Below, piece by piece: positions 1-8,808 of a stretch of DNA of 23,364 nt. Within the stretch, counting starts at the first letter, position 1, and each line of letters begins with the position of its first letter. The stretch covers positions 1-23,364 of the forward strand of contig JBEVMS010000042.1 in NCBI GenBank assembly GCA_040508515.1, in the 5' to 3' direction. Position numbers and translations under genes: made by a program. Under the pieces are notes generated by a model. It was given only the letters and a program-made list of their open reading frames with translations, searched no databases and was not told the DNA's origin. The DNA comes from JBEVMS01 sp040508515. Its GTDB lineage: Bacteria > Pseudomonadota > Gammaproteobacteria > Xanthomonadales > Rhodanobacteraceae.

Positions 1-935
1 GCCACGCCCATGCCCATGAACTCGAACAACTTCATCGGCGAACCGTAGTGATTGGAGTTGGGCAGCACCGCGTAATCCATGCAGGCGATCCAACTGGCGA
101 TTTCATCGTGCGCGACGCGGCCTGGCAGCAACACGCGATCGGCCAAGCCGCGCTCGGTGACCAGCGCGCGCACCGCCGGCAGTGTGCGACCGTCACCCAC
201 AAACACCAGCGCAAGCTGCGGCACTTCGGCTAACCGTGCGGCAATGGCTTCGACGAAGCCGTCCACGCCATGCCAGTGCGCGAATGCGCCGATATGCCCG
301 CAGACGATCCGATCGTTGAGGCCGCGCGCCGCGCGCAGCGCATCGCGATCGAAGCGGCGGACGTCAAAGCGCGCCAGATCAACCGCGTTGGGCGAAATCA
401 CCGAAGGCGCGATATCGCCGTAAGCCGCCTGCGCCTGCTGACGGAAATAGCTGGAGATGAAAACCAGGCCGGTGCAATGGCGCATGCACCAACCCTCGAT
501 GAGCCGCGCCAGAGGCTTGAGGCGCAGGGGGCGTACGCGTTCCACCAGCGCTGAGTCGTTGATCTCCAGCACCAGCGGGATGCCACGCCGCCTGGCCAAC
601 CACACGGTGGCGAAGAGGAACAGCGAATAACGCTCGTAGATCAACTGCGGCTTGCGGCGACGGATTGCCGTGCCCATACGCAGCAGGGTGATCAGGTTGT
701 AGCCCAGCTCGAAGAACTCAAACACCATTCCCGGCAACCGCGCGACAAAACCGGCGAGCCGGCCGCGACCGCTGGCGCCCTCCGTGGTGGGCGGCGGTTC
801 GTGCTCGGGGTCGGCACCGGGGAAGGAGATCACGGTGACCTCATGGCCGAGCCCGCGCAGCGCCTGCACGATGCCGCGGATGTGTACGCCCTCGACATGC
901 CGTCCACGCGTGCGGTGGTGATAGAGGATTCGCAT
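1..935 (-). CDS. glycosyltransferase, family 4-like (3' end cut by window edge)
   Basis: The frame is open from the ATG at 935 to the window edge, giving about 311 residues without a stop; the C-terminus lies outside. It begins MRILYHHRTRGRHVEGVHI, the usual start of a GT-B glycosyltransferase N-terminal Rossmann domain. Further on come LVLEINDSAL, a VISPNAVDLARF segment (the NGVD-type stretch that opens the nucleotide-sugar domain), LVFVGDG, and near the edge NSNHYGSPMKLFEFMGMG, which occupies the place of the E-x7-E donor-binding motif. The role is inferred to be transfer of a sugar from a nucleotide donor during surface polysaccharide assembly at the cytoplasmic face of the membrane. The start is chosen because it shares one base with the stop of the upstream deacetylase gene (TGATG), so the two are probably translationally coupled. 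The family call is firm; donor and acceptor are unknown. Confidence 0.86.
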   Translation of the reverse strand, partial: MRILYHHRTRGRHVEGVHIRGIVQALRGLGHEVTVISFPGADPEHEPPPTTEGASGRGRLAGFVARLPGMVFEFFELGYNLITLLRMGTAIRRRKPQLIYERYSLFLFATVWLARRRGIPLVLEINDSALVERVRPLRLKPLARLIEGWCMRHCTGLVFISSYFRQQAQAAYGDIAPSVISPNAVDLARFDVRRFDRDALRAARGLNDRIVCGHIGAFAHWHGVDGFVEAIAARLAEVPQLALVFVGDGRTLPAVRALVTERGLADRVLLPGRVAHDEIASWIACMDYAVLPNSNHYGSPMKLFEFMGMGV

Positions 936-1573
936 CATGCTTGCGCCGGCAAGGGTTCAAAGGTGTGTCCATGGGCCAGCCATTGCGGCAGCACGATTTC
1001 GAGCGCGCCGATGGTTTTGGCGCTGTCGTCGTGCATCAGCACGATGTCGCCCGGTTGCGGTGGCGAGTTGAGCAGGCGCTTTACCAGCACGTCCTGCGGC
1101 GCTTTCTGATAATCCATGCTGTCGTAAGACCAATACACCAGGCTGCGACGGTGCGTTGCAAAGTACAGCAGCAACGATGGCGCCAGATGGCCGCGCGGGG
1201 TACGCGTGCGGTGATGCGGGCGCGGGTCGAACTGGCGCAGCAGGACATCGGTGCGATGGATTTCAGCCAATTGCTGGCGCAGCGACATTAGCTTGAACGA
1301 CCAGTGGCTGTAGGAGTGATTGCCCAACATGTGTCCCTCGCTGACGATGCGCTGGACCACCTCCGGAAATTTTTCGACCTTGTCGCCGATGACGAAGAAG
1401 CTCGCCCGGATGCCGAGTTTGGCCAAAAGATCGAGCAGGCGAGGGGTGTATTCCGGGTGCGGACCATCGTCGAAGGTCAGATAACGGGTGGTGCCTCGGC
1501 GGCTGCCGCGCGTCATGACCAGCGCGTCGGGAAGCAGGCTGAGCAGTTGCTGTTTTTGTGGCTTGAGATTCAT
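935..1573 (-). CDS. compact NodB-type polysaccharide deacetylase (212 aa)
   Basis: Carbohydrate esterase family 4 (NodB) domain making up nearly the whole 212-residue protein. The family motifs are present in order: TFDDG at 33-37 (catalytic base and metal-binding Asp), HSYSH at 86-90 (two metal-binding His), RTPRG at 124-128, the W148-containing WSYDSMD segment, and IVLMHDD with His181 near the end. All key residues look intact, so it should be an active metal-dependent N- or O-deacetylase of an amino sugar or acetylated saccharide. No signal peptide or membrane segment is visible, so it may act on a cytoplasmic lipid-linked intermediate. The start at 1573 overlaps the preceding gene's stop by ATGA; a longer in-frame reading exists, but its extra N-terminus is arginine-rich shadow sequence of the upstream gene. 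The 3' end overlaps the next glycosyltransferase gene by one base. Confidence 0.9.
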   Translation of the reverse strand: MNLKPQKQQLLSLLPDALVMTRGSRRGTTRYLTFDDGPHPEYTPRLLDLLAKLGIRASFFVIGDKVEKFPEVVQRIVSEGHMLGNHSYSHWSFKLMSLRQQLAEIHRTDVLLRQFDPRPHHRTRTPRGHLAPSLLLYFATHRRSLVYWSYDSMDYQKAPQDVLVKRLLNSPPQPGDIVLMHDDSAKTIGALEIVLPQWLAHGHTFEPLPAQA

Positions 1574-2739
1574 GCGGACGCACCCAACGAGGCTGAGGAA
1601 CCCAGAGCAACCTGCCGCAGCGTACGCTCCAAATGATTGATGTTGTCTTCCCAACGAAATCCGGTCGCGTGAGCGGCGATGCGTGGGTTGTCCCAGGTGC
1701 GTGCACAGGCGTCGATCAAGGCTGCGGACAGACGCTCGCGCTGATGCGGTGGCACCAGAATCCCGGCGTATTCGGGCACCACCTCGGGAATGCCGCCGAC
1801 GGTGGTCGCCACCACCGGCGTGCCGCAAGCCATCGCTTCGAGTACCACGTTGGGCACCCCTTCGTTATGGCTGGGCAGGCAAAGCACGTCGGCGGCTCTG
1901 AACCATGGGCCTAGTTGAGCATGCGGCACGCTGCCGACCAGTTCGATATGCGCAGCGCAGCCCAAGGTGATCGCGCGTTCCAGCAACTCAGCCTTGCACG
2001 GGCCGGAGCCGACATAGACCAATCGAGCTTGTGGATGTTGCGCCAGCAAGGCAGGAAACGCATCGAGTAGGTCCAGGCAACCTTTGGTGGCCTTGAGATT
2101 GCCGACATAAAGCAGCAGTGGCGCGGCCGTCACGTTCAGCGCGGTGCGGGCTTCGCGGCGTGAGCCCGGTGAGAACAACGAACCATCGACACCGTTGTAG
2201 ATCACCTGCACGCGCTCGGCCTCGGCACCAAGTGCAATCGCCTTCACCGCCAACGCCCGACTGACCGCGACCACCGCGCCAGCGCCGCGCAAGGCCGAGC
2301 GAATCTGCACGCGCCGCAGCGCATACTCGGCCTGCACATTGAGATCACTGCCGTGCACCTTGAGAATGTAGGGAATGCCCAGTCGACGCGCGAGCCAGCC
2401 GGCCGCGACGCCATCCGGATAGGCCCAGCTCACCAGCAGGCAATCGTAATGGCCACCACGCAGGCGCCGGCCATGCTGCCAATACAAGCACGCCAGCCAG
2501 CACAGGGCGTGCAGCGCGCGGCCAATGACCGGGGGATAGATGAACGTGAAATAGTCGGTGCGCAGGCTGGGCAATGTGACGTCGCCCTTGATGCCGGCCA
2601 TGCGTTCGCGAAAATCCACCGCAGTGATCACCTCGACGTGGTGACGTTGCCCCAACTGCTCGAACTGCTGCCGATTGAAGGCGCCGCGTTGCGGGTCCCA
2701 CGGCGTCGGGAACAGATTGGTAAGAACCAGAATCCTCAT
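1570..2739 (-). CDS. glycosyltransferase family 4 (389 aa)
   Basis: A complete GT-B glycosyltransferase. The N-terminal half starts MRILVLTNLFPTPWDPQRG and contains YILKVHGSDLN, typical of the acceptor domain. The C-terminal half has VIYNGVDGSLF, LLYVGNLKATKG and the donor-binding stretch PSHNEGVPNVVLEAMACG followed by PVVATTVGG, with the two glutamates of the E-x7-E motif in place. It should add one sugar to a growing surface saccharide; the sugar cannot be read from the sequence. The ATG at 2739 is preferred over an ATG at 2760 because a GGAG sequence lies 11 bases upstream and this start follows the preceding stop at 2748. It lies in the operon between another GT4 gene and a deacetylase gene, which it overlaps by 4 bp. 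Confidence 0.92.
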   Translation of the reverse strand: MRILVLTNLFPTPWDPQRGAFNRQQFEQLGQRHHVEVITAVDFRERMAGIKGDVTLPSLRTDYFTFIYPPVIGRALHALCWLACLYWQHGRRLRGGHYDCLLVSWAYPDGVAAGWLARRLGIPYILKVHGSDLNVQAEYALRRVQIRSALRGAGAVVAVSRALAVKAIALGAEAERVQVIYNGVDGSLFSPGSRREARTALNVTAAPLLLYVGNLKATKGCLDLLDAFPALLAQHPQARLVYVGSGPCKAELLERAITLGCAAHIELVGSVPHAQLGPWFRAADVLCLPSHNEGVPNVVLEAMACGTPVVATTVGGIPEVVPEYAGILVPPHQRERLSAALIDACARTWDNPRIAAHATGFRWEDNINHLERTLRQVALGSSASLGASA

Positions 2740-2747
2740 CGATACGC

Positions 2748-3857
2748 TTACTCCATGCATCCGCTGTAAAGGCGTGCGTAGCGACGTGCCATCGCATCCA
2801 GGGAACCGTTTTGCTCAACCCAGTGGCGCGCGGCATGGCCTAGTGCGCTGGCCCGGCGTGGCTCGCGCAGCAGGCTCAGCATGGCCTCGGCCAGTGCTTG
2901 CGGATCACGGGCAGGCACCAGGCGGCCGGTGCTGTCGTTGCATACGATTTCACGATTGCCGCCGACATCGGTGGCCACGATGGGCAGCGCCACCGCGCTG
3001 GCCTCCAGCAACGCCATGGAATAGCCCTCGCTGATCGAGGACAGCACGAACAGGTCCATCCCTTGCAGCAGGTCGGGCACATCGTTGCGGTCGCCCAGGA
3101 AATACACGCGGCTGGCGACGCCCTCATCGAAGGCGCACTGCTTGAGCTGGTCGCGCAATTCGCCATCGCCGATCAGCACCAGCACGGTGTCGCTGCGCTG
3201 TTGGTGGACCATGCGAAAGGCGCGAATCAAGCCGAACTGATCCTTGGCCCAGTTGAGGCGTCCCACGCTGCCGATCACCTGGGTGCGCGAAGGCAGCCGT
3301 AGCATGCGCACCAGCCGCTCCTGCATGGCGTCGGAGGCGGTGGGGTAGGTATCGATCACGATGCCATTGGGCACCACGCGCGTCTTGCCCGGGGGAACGA
3401 TGCCCCGGCTGATCGCGTCGTGCCGGGCGGCCTCGCACACGGTAACCACCGTGTCGGTGTTGGTTAGCGCGCGTCGATACAACCATTCGCGCCGCGCCGC
3501 ACGGCGATTGCCACCCATGCCGTGGCGAGTGTTGATGATATGACGCACGCCCAGGCCGACCACGGCCAGCACCGCCTGGTAGTGAGCTACCGCGTTGTGC
3601 GTGTGCAAGACCTCGGTGGCGTGCGCGCGGATCAGTTGGCGCGCGCGCGCCAACGCGCGCAAGTCCAGGCCATGGCGTTTGCCGCACGCGCTGACCTTGA
3701 TGCCTAGTTGGTCCAACTCGTGCGCCAGCGTGCCGCGTTCGAACAAGCAAACCACCTGGCAATGATGGCCCTGTTGGTGTTGCAGCTTGACCAGCTCGAT
3801 CACCATCCGCTCCAGTCCGCCACGATCGAGACTTTCGACACAATGAGTGATGTTCAT
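2748..3857 (-). CDS. glycosyltransferase family 4, PEP-CTERM/exosortase-locus-like (369 aa)
   Basis: A complete GT-B enzyme. It opens MNITHCVESLDRGGLERMV; the RGGLERMV-type loop near the N-terminus is typical of GT4 enzymes found in exosortase/EPS loci. Later motifs are VVPNGIVIDTY, IGSVGRLNWAKDQ, LVLIGDGELR and the donor-site stretch SEGYSMALLEASAVALP with both E-x7-E glutamates, then IVATDVGGN. The length is normal for the family. It is inferred to extend the lipid-linked saccharide. Assignment to the specific PEP-CTERM-associated subgroup is from resemblance only and is tentative. The ATG at 3857 overlaps the ligase gene upstream by ATGA; the longer reading to 4193 is a shadow of that gene. 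Confidence 0.92.
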   Translation of the reverse strand: MNITHCVESLDRGGLERMVIELVKLQHQQGHHCQVVCLFERGTLAHELDQLGIKVSACGKRHGLDLRALARARQLIRAHATEVLHTHNAVAHYQAVLAVVGLGVRHIINTRHGMGGNRRAARREWLYRRALTNTDTVVTVCEAARHDAISRGIVPPGKTRVVPNGIVIDTYPTASDAMQERLVRMLRLPSRTQVIGSVGRLNWAKDQFGLIRAFRMVHQQRSDTVLVLIGDGELRDQLKQCAFDEGVASRVYFLGDRNDVPDLLQGMDLFVLSSISEGYSMALLEASAVALPIVATDVGGNREIVCNDSTGRLVPARDPQALAEAMLSLLREPRRASALGHAARHWVEQNGSLDAMARRYARLYSGCME

Positions 3858-5227
3858 GGCTGCAACTCCGATACGGTGACGCGCCGTTTGCCGCTGGGCG
3901 ACAAAGGAATGTCGTCGAGAAAATGGCAGTTGAGTTCGATGCTGTCGCCCAGGACTTTGCGGACCTCCCGCCGGATGTAGGCCAGCGAGGCATCGTCGAA
4001 GGCTGGGCCGCGCACGATCGAAAGCTCCAGGCAGTCCAGGCGCTTCTGCACCAGTTGGAAACGTTCCACGCCTGGAACATCCTTGAGCATGTGCGGAAAG
4101 AAAACGCCCGGCAGCACATGGCCGGCCGGCGTGCGTATCGCATCGAGCACGCGGCCTTCGACGCTGGCCAGCAACGGCAGGCCACGGCCGCACGCACAGT
4201 GTTTGTTGGACATGCTGGCCATGTCGCCATTGGCATAGCGCACGAACGGCATGCCGTAGTTAAACAGGTCGGTGATCAGAACTTCCCCGATCGCCCCCAC
4301 CGCCGGCGCGGCCTCACCGGCGGGCTTCAGCGGCTGGCGCAGTTCCAGCAGCAAATGATCGGCGTTGAGGTGCAAGCCTTGCCGGTGCTCGCATTCGGCG
4401 GCGATCAACATGAATTCGCGGCAGCCATAGGTATTGAAGGTTGGCGCGCCGAAGGCCTGCTCGATCTGCTCACGCTGGAAGGGGTGCAGCGCCTCGGCCG
4501 CGCCGATGATGCCTAGCGGGCGCCAGGGTCGGCGGCCCGTTGCCAGCAGCCATTGCGACAGGCGGACCAGTGGGCCGACGTAACCGACGATGATCTGCGG
4601 CCGATAGCGATCGATGGCGTCGGCGTACTCGGACATGTTCGCTTCGGTCATGTGAAAGCTGTTGAGCACCTGCCGTGCAAAGGCCGCGTTGTAGAGGCGC
4701 TCTTTGATTTGGCGCGCCCGGCTGGGCTCGCCCATCACACTGCTCCACAAGTACAAGGTGCGCCGCCCCATCAAGGAGCCGGCCCATTCGTAGCCGCGCC
4801 ACATCACCGCCGTGCGGCGGTCGTTGCTTTCGCGGGTGTAGCCGAAGCGCAGCGGATCGCCGGTGGAGCCGCCGGTGTTTTTGTACAGGAGGCGGTCGCG
4901 CCAGGAGACTGCCTTGAGTTCGTCGAAATGCTCGCGTATATCCGCTTTGGTCAGCACTGGCAGGCTGGCGTAGTCGTCCAGATTGCGGATGTCTGCCACC
5001 TTGATGCCCAGTTCCCGCCAGCGCCGCTGGTAGTAGGGCACCTCGCGCTCGCAGTGCTGCAACAGCAGCTTCAGGCGTGACCACTGCAGCGCGGCGATCC
5101 GCTCGGTGGTCAGCCATTGGTCGTGTCGGTAATCCTCCAGGTAGGCCAACGTCTGGCGTCGACGCAGGCCATGCTCGTAGGTGGGAAACAGCACGCGGCG
5201 GAAGGCGGTTTCATACCAGCCACTCAT
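3854..5227 (-). CDS. PaaK/CapK-like adenylate-forming ligase (457 aa)
   Basis: Member of the phenylacetate-CoA ligase-like (PaaK/CapK) branch of the adenylating superfamily, which activates a carboxylic acid as acyl-AMP and passes it to a thiol or another acceptor. The core motifs are visible: phosphate-binding loop TGGSTGDP at 118-125, YGCREF at 267-272 (YGxxE motif), VRYANGD at 329-335, and SGKRR at 446-450, whose Lys447 corresponds to the catalytic lysine of the small domain. The length matches the family. CapK-like proteins are common in polysaccharide clusters, where their substrate is usually unknown. Here the same operon carries a terminal T domain without an A domain, so it could load that carrier in trans; this is inference. 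The start at 5227 has GAGG about 9 bases upstream. A 67-bp gap separates it from the preceding gene, the largest gap inside the operon. Confidence 0.88.
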   Translation of the reverse strand: MSGWYETAFRRVLFPTYEHGLRRRQTLAYLEDYRHDQWLTTERIAALQWSRLKLLLQHCEREVPYYQRRWRELGIKVADIRNLDDYASLPVLTKADIREHFDELKAVSWRDRLLYKNTGGSTGDPLRFGYTRESNDRRTAVMWRGYEWAGSLMGRRTLYLWSSVMGEPSRARQIKERLYNAAFARQVLNSFHMTEANMSEYADAIDRYRPQIIVGYVGPLVRLSQWLLATGRRPWRPLGIIGAAEALHPFQREQIEQAFGAPTFNTYGCREFMLIAAECEHRQGLHLNADHLLLELRQPLKPAGEAAPAVGAIGEVLITDLFNYGMPFVRYANGDMASMSNKHCACGRGLPLLASVEGRVLDAIRTPAGHVLPGVFFPHMLKDVPGVERFQLVQKRLDCLELSIVRGPAFDDASLAYIRREVRKVLGDSIELNCHFLDDIPLSPSGKRRVTVSELQP

Positions 5228-5294
5228 GACGAATACCTCGCGGCGCGCCTGGCGAAGGCGTGGGGTGTGGGATGCGCAGGGCGCTGCCGGGCGT

Positions 5295-6557
5295 TCATGC
5301 GGTGCGCAACAAGACGGCGACCAGAACGAACAACGCGGCGATGCTTCCCATGGTCGCCGGCACCCAGCGCCATCCACCCTCGACCAGCCGCAAGTTCGGC
5401 AACTCGGGATAACGTCGGCGCGCGCCGATGTAATAGCCCACCACCAGCGCGGCGGCCAGATACAACACGATCATGTAGCTGCGGCTGAGGAAAAACGCCG
5501 CCGCAAACATGCCGCATAGCGACAACAGCAAGGTCAAGGCGATCGCACGCTCGTCCTGCCATTGCTTGGTTCGCTCGGCATCGCCTGCCGATTCGAGCTT
5601 GTGGCGCAACACGGCGGCCAGCATCCAGAAGCAGTAGCCCACAAAGGCCATCCAGATCAGAAACCCGATGAAGCCGGTTTCGGCCAGCACCAGCACGAAA
5701 GAGTTGTGCGCGGTCAGTTCGTTGTACTGGGTGAAGTTGCCTGGGCCTACGCCGAACATGGGATTGGACTTGAACATGTCCAACCCCGCGTACCAGGCGT
5801 CCACGCGGCCGGCGGCGGATTCTTCTCCGGCGTCCAGTTCCTGCATGCGCGAGGACAGCAGCTTGAGGGCGGTCAATCCGATCACCCCCAGCACGCCGGC
5901 GGTCACGAAGCCGCGGCGATACCAGATATAGACGCCCGCCACCACCAGCACCGCCAGCATGGCTCCGCGCGAGTTGGTCAGATACGTGCCGTAGAGCAGC
6001 AGCAAAGCTACGGCGAGCCAGAACAGGCGCATGATGCCGCGACCACGCTGGCGCAGAAAAAACGCCATCGGAATGGTGGCGGCGAAGAGCATGCCCAGAT
6101 CGTTGGGATCGTTGAAGATGCCCACGTACTGGATGCGCCCGTCCAGGCCGATGGGCACGCCAGTCCAGCCGACACCCAGTTGATGCTGCTCCACGCCATG
6201 CAGGGCCAGCACGACCGCGCAAAGCACGAACACCCGCATGCCGATGATGACCCGTCGCTGGGTGGTGCAGGCGGCCGCGAATACGAAAAATGCAATCACG
6301 GTGGGGCCGAATTTGACCAGTTCGTCCTTGGCGCCGCCGACCCAGCCGTTGGTGACCTGCGAGAGCATCATGACCAGCAGGAACGCCGGCAGCAGGAAAA
6401 ATTGCGGCGCGGCGAAGGTCTTGGCGGCCGACGCCAGCCAGCACAGAAACGACAGCACCAGCACCACGGGCAGCAATGGCACATCGACCAGGCCGGGCAG
6501 ATAGTCCTGCGGCCGCACGATGGTCAGAACGAGGTAGAACAGGATCAGGGGGTACAT
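5295..6557 (-). CDS. O-antigen ligase/Wzy_C-like polytopic membrane protein (420 aa)
   Basis: Strongly hydrophobic throughout, with about ten to twelve predicted membrane segments (first at roughly 3-15, 25-45 and 53-68; last at 400-417). The Wzy_C/O-antigen ligase signatures are in place: TNSRGA at 194-199, GRVDAW at 250-255, FGVGPGNF at 268-275, and AHNSFVLVLAETG around 283-295 in the large periplasmic loop, including His284. Such proteins move or polymerise glycan from undecaprenyl pyrophosphate at the periplasmic face. The MYPLILFYLVLTIVRPQ start resembles the exosortase-associated probable O-glycosylation ligases, but a capsule/EPS polymerase is equally possible. The ATG at 6557 lies 13 bp inside the upstream deacetylase gene. 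Confidence 0.88.
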   Translation of the reverse strand: MYPLILFYLVLTIVRPQDYLPGLVDVPLLPVVLVLSFLCWLASAAKTFAAPQFFLLPAFLLVMMLSQVTNGWVGGAKDELVKFGPTVIAFFVFAAACTTQRRVIIGMRVFVLCAVVLALHGVEQHQLGVGWTGVPIGLDGRIQYVGIFNDPNDLGMLFAATIPMAFFLRQRGRGIMRLFWLAVALLLLYGTYLTNSRGAMLAVLVVAGVYIWYRRGFVTAGVLGVIGLTALKLLSSRMQELDAGEESAAGRVDAWYAGLDMFKSNPMFGVGPGNFTQYNELTAHNSFVLVLAETGFIGFLIWMAFVGYCFWMLAAVLRHKLESAGDAERTKQWQDERAIALTLLLSLCGMFAAAFFLSRSYMIVLYLAAALVVGYYIGARRRYPELPNLRLVEGGWRWVPATMGSIAALFVLVAVLLRTA

Positions 6558-7654
6558 GCGGCTATGGGCTCCGGCACGACATCGTGATCAGCGGTGGGAT
6601 AGCACATCAACTTGGGCAAGGTCAGCATGGCGGCGAACCAGCCCGGTCCCATCATGCGTTCGACCGGCAGCCGGTACAGCGCAAAGCGATTGCTGGAGGG
6701 CTCCGCATTGGTGCCGCAGATGTAGCAGCACGCTAGTTGGAAACCCGCTTGGCGCGTCGCCTCAATCACCCGCTCGTTGAAGGCGCGATTGCCGCCCACC
6801 GGATATGACATCAGCATCGGGTTGCCGCCCAGTTCGCGTTCAAGCGTTTCCCTGGACTCGCGCACTTCGCGCGCCATCTCGTCGGCCGGCAGTCGCGCCA
6901 GCATGCGGTGATGCACGCCATGCGAGCCGATTTCGAAGCCGGATGCCTGCATTTCGCGCAATTGCGTCCAGGTCATCGGGCGACAATCCGGCGGCGCTGT
7001 TTCGCTGGGCATCTGCCACTCGTGTTCCAGGCGGGAGATCAAGGCCGACTGGGCGATCGCGCTCAGTCCCTTCATCTCCATCAGCAGGCGCCCGGCCAGC
7101 TTGCGGCGGGCGTCGCGGCTTTCCGGAAAAGGCGTATCGATCTCCAGCTCGGGCACGCTCAGGCGTGGCGCCCGGGTGAGCAGGATCATGTGCACCAGCC
7201 AGTCGTAAGCGAATGGGCGGCCGCTGTCGATATGCCCGGTGGAGACGAAGAAGGTGGCTGGCACGCCCAGATCGCGCAGAATCGGATAGGCGATCCGGTA
7301 GTTGTCGTCGTAGCCGTCGTCGAAGGTCACCACGACCGCATCGTGTGGCAACTGTTCTCCCGTCTCGATCGCGGTGACCACGTCGGTCAGCCGCATCGGA
7401 TGGAAGCGCTGTTTGATCAAACGCATTTGGTTGGTGAAGCGCTCCGGCGTGGCGCTGATCAGCTCCATATCGAATTCGTAGGTATTCGGATCGGGCATCG
7501 GCATGATCCGGTGATAGGCCAGAATGCGTAGATCCCGCCGCCATAACGTGCGCAGGCGCTGCATCGAGTGCAGCATGCCGCTGCTGTAGCAAAGTTCGCC
7601 CAGCCGGCCACGGATGCCGGATGCGCGGCCACTGGTGTCCTGCGTCGTTACCAT
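6545..7654 (-). CDS. NodB-type polysaccharide deacetylase with inserted segment (369 aa)
   Basis: Carbohydrate esterase family 4 enzyme, different in architecture from the 212-residue one in the same operon. The catalytic TFDDGYDDN lies at 110-118, followed by LRDLGVPATFFVSTG. An extra stretch of about 85 residues (140-225) separates it from the metal-ligand motif GSHGVHH at 243-249, and SYPVGG at 283-288 follows. This arrangement is seen in PgaB-like and EPS-associated deacetylases. No convincing signal peptide is visible, although the protein begins with a short basic region. The start at 7654 (MVTTQDTSG) overlaps the GT2 gene by 7 bp; starts at codons 27 or 31 are possible because the first 30 residues look unstructured. 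The role is inferred to be removal of acetyl groups from an amino sugar, exposing a free amine. Confidence 0.88.
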   Translation of the reverse strand: MVTTQDTSGRASGIRGRLGELCYSSGMLHSMQRLRTLWRRDLRILAYHRIMPMPDPNTYEFDMELISATPERFTNQMRLIKQRFHPMRLTDVVTAIETGEQLPHDAVVVTFDDGYDDNYRIAYPILRDLGVPATFFVSTGHIDSGRPFAYDWLVHMILLTRAPRLSVPELEIDTPFPESRDARRKLAGRLLMEMKGLSAIAQSALISRLEHEWQMPSETAPPDCRPMTWTQLREMQASGFEIGSHGVHHRMLARLPADEMAREVRESRETLERELGGNPMLMSYPVGGNRAFNERVIEATRQAGFQLACCYICGTNAEPSSNRFALYRLPVERMMGPGWFAAMLTLPKLMCYPTADHDVVPEPIAACTP

Positions 7655-8778
7655 AGATGCAGTCCTCGGTTGCGGGCGAAGGCCAGCAGAGCCTGCGCGG
7701 CGAATAAATTGAGGTAGAAAAATGCCACCATCAGGCGCACCGGAAGCCAGCGACCCAATACAGGCAGCCAGCGACCGATCGGCACCGTGGCGGCGGCGCC
7801 GAGCAAGGCGACCAGCATCAACGCGTACATCACATGGCGGGTTGCCAGCATGGCGGTGGTCAACGTCAGCAGCAGCAACAGCCACGGCGCCAACAACCGA
7901 AGCAGCTTATGGCTGACGAAGCGCAGCCAAAGTGGATTGCTCCACGGCGACAGCAGCCATGGCGCCAGCTGGATCAACTGATAATTGCCGGCCAGGGTTC
8001 GGATCTTGCGCCGACGTTCTTCGGCCGGCTGTTGCGAGGGTTGATCCCAGGCCAGCGCGCGCGGCTCGAAAACCACTCGATAGCCGGCCGCGGCCACGCG
8101 CATGGGGATCAGCACGTCATCCAGCACCGTGCCCGGCGGCAGCGGTACGAACAGCGAGCGGCGCATGGCGTACAGCGCTCCGGTGACTCCGATGGTAGAG
8201 CCCGAACGGCTCTCGCTCAGACGTATCAGTTTTTCATAGCGCCAGTAGGCGTCCACGCCCTGGGCGAAACCACTGTGCACGTTCTCCATCTGTAGTTCAC
8301 CGCTGACCGCGCCGACCGATGGATCGGCCAGGTTGGCGACCAACTCGCGCAGCGACTTGGGAGAGAGTTTCTGGCGCAGATCGGTCAGCAGCAGCAGCTC
8401 ACCCCGCGCCTGCGCGATGGCATCGTTAAGGCACGCGGCTTTGCCGCGGCGCGTCGCAAACTCCAGCACGCGGACGCGTGGATCGCCGTACTCGCGTGCC
8501 AGCTCCGCGGTGTCGTCGCGGCAGCCGTCGCAGGCGATCACTATCTCGATGTGTTCGTGGGGGTAGTCCAGCGCGTGCAGATTGGCCAGTTTGGATTGAA
8601 TCTGCGCCGAGCCATCGTGCACGGCGATCACCACGGTCACCGTGGGCGTCATCGACTGCTTGCGTACCGGTCGGGGACTCAAACGTGCCGCTAGCCACAT
8701 CATCAGCGGGTAGCCGATGAAGACATGGATCAGCACAACGACGCTTCCCCAGCACACCAAATAAGCTAGCTGCATCAT
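7648..8778 (-). CDS. membrane glycosyltransferase family 2 (376 aa)
   Basis: A GT-A fold enzyme flanked by membrane helices: one at about 6-30 and three near the C-terminus (288-310, 314-335, 345-367). Motifs in order are VTVVIAVHDG at 47-56, CDG at 83-85, TDLRQ at 132-136 (the DxD-like metal site), TGALYAMRR at 199-207, VLDD at 218-221 (acceptor-side base) and RRRKIRTLAG at 255-264 (the Q/RxxRW-like position). This is the plan of processive or lipid-linked GT2 enzymes such as PgaC/IcaA relatives, and a deacetylase gene lies directly downstream. It probably acts at the inner membrane. Two adjacent ATG codons (8778 and 8775) follow a good ribosome site, so the exact start is uncertain by one residue. 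A short gap of 30 bp separates it from the NRPS stop. Confidence 0.9.
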   Translation of the reverse strand: MMQLAYLVCWGSVVVLIHVFIGYPLMMWLAARLSPRPVRKQSMTPTVTVVIAVHDGSAQIQSKLANLHALDYPHEHIEIVIACDGCRDDTAELAREYGDPRVRVLEFATRRGKAACLNDAIAQARGELLLLTDLRQKLSPKSLRELVANLADPSVGAVSGELQMENVHSGFAQGVDAYWRYEKLIRLSESRSGSTIGVTGALYAMRRSLFVPLPPGTVLDDVLIPMRVAAAGYRVVFEPRALAWDQPSQQPAEERRRKIRTLAGNYQLIQLAPWLLSPWSNPLWLRFVSHKLLRLLAPWLLLLLTLTTAMLATRHVMYALMLVALLGAAATVPIGRWLPVLGRWLPVRLMVAFFYLNLFAAQALLAFARNRGLHLW

Positions 8779-8783
8779 CTCGG

Positions 8784-8790
8784 CCTCCCT
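8784..8790 (-). promoter_or_regulatory. ribosome binding site of the GT2 gene
   Basis: The minus strand reads AGGGAGG here, a near-consensus Shine-Dalgarno sequence. It lies 5 bases before the ATG at 8778 and 8 bases before the ATG at 8775. The spacing slightly favours the second ATG. It stands out because the neighbouring operon junctions use overlapping stops and starts instead. Confidence 0.7.
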
Positions 8791-8808
8791 CGGACCGATC
8801 CGCTCATG

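Noticed and set aside
5562..6587. Plus-strand open frame of 341 codons opposite the O-antigen ligase-like gene
   Set aside because: His/Gln/Asp-rich with no recognisable domain; it mirrors the hydrophobic codons of the membrane protein on the minus strand.
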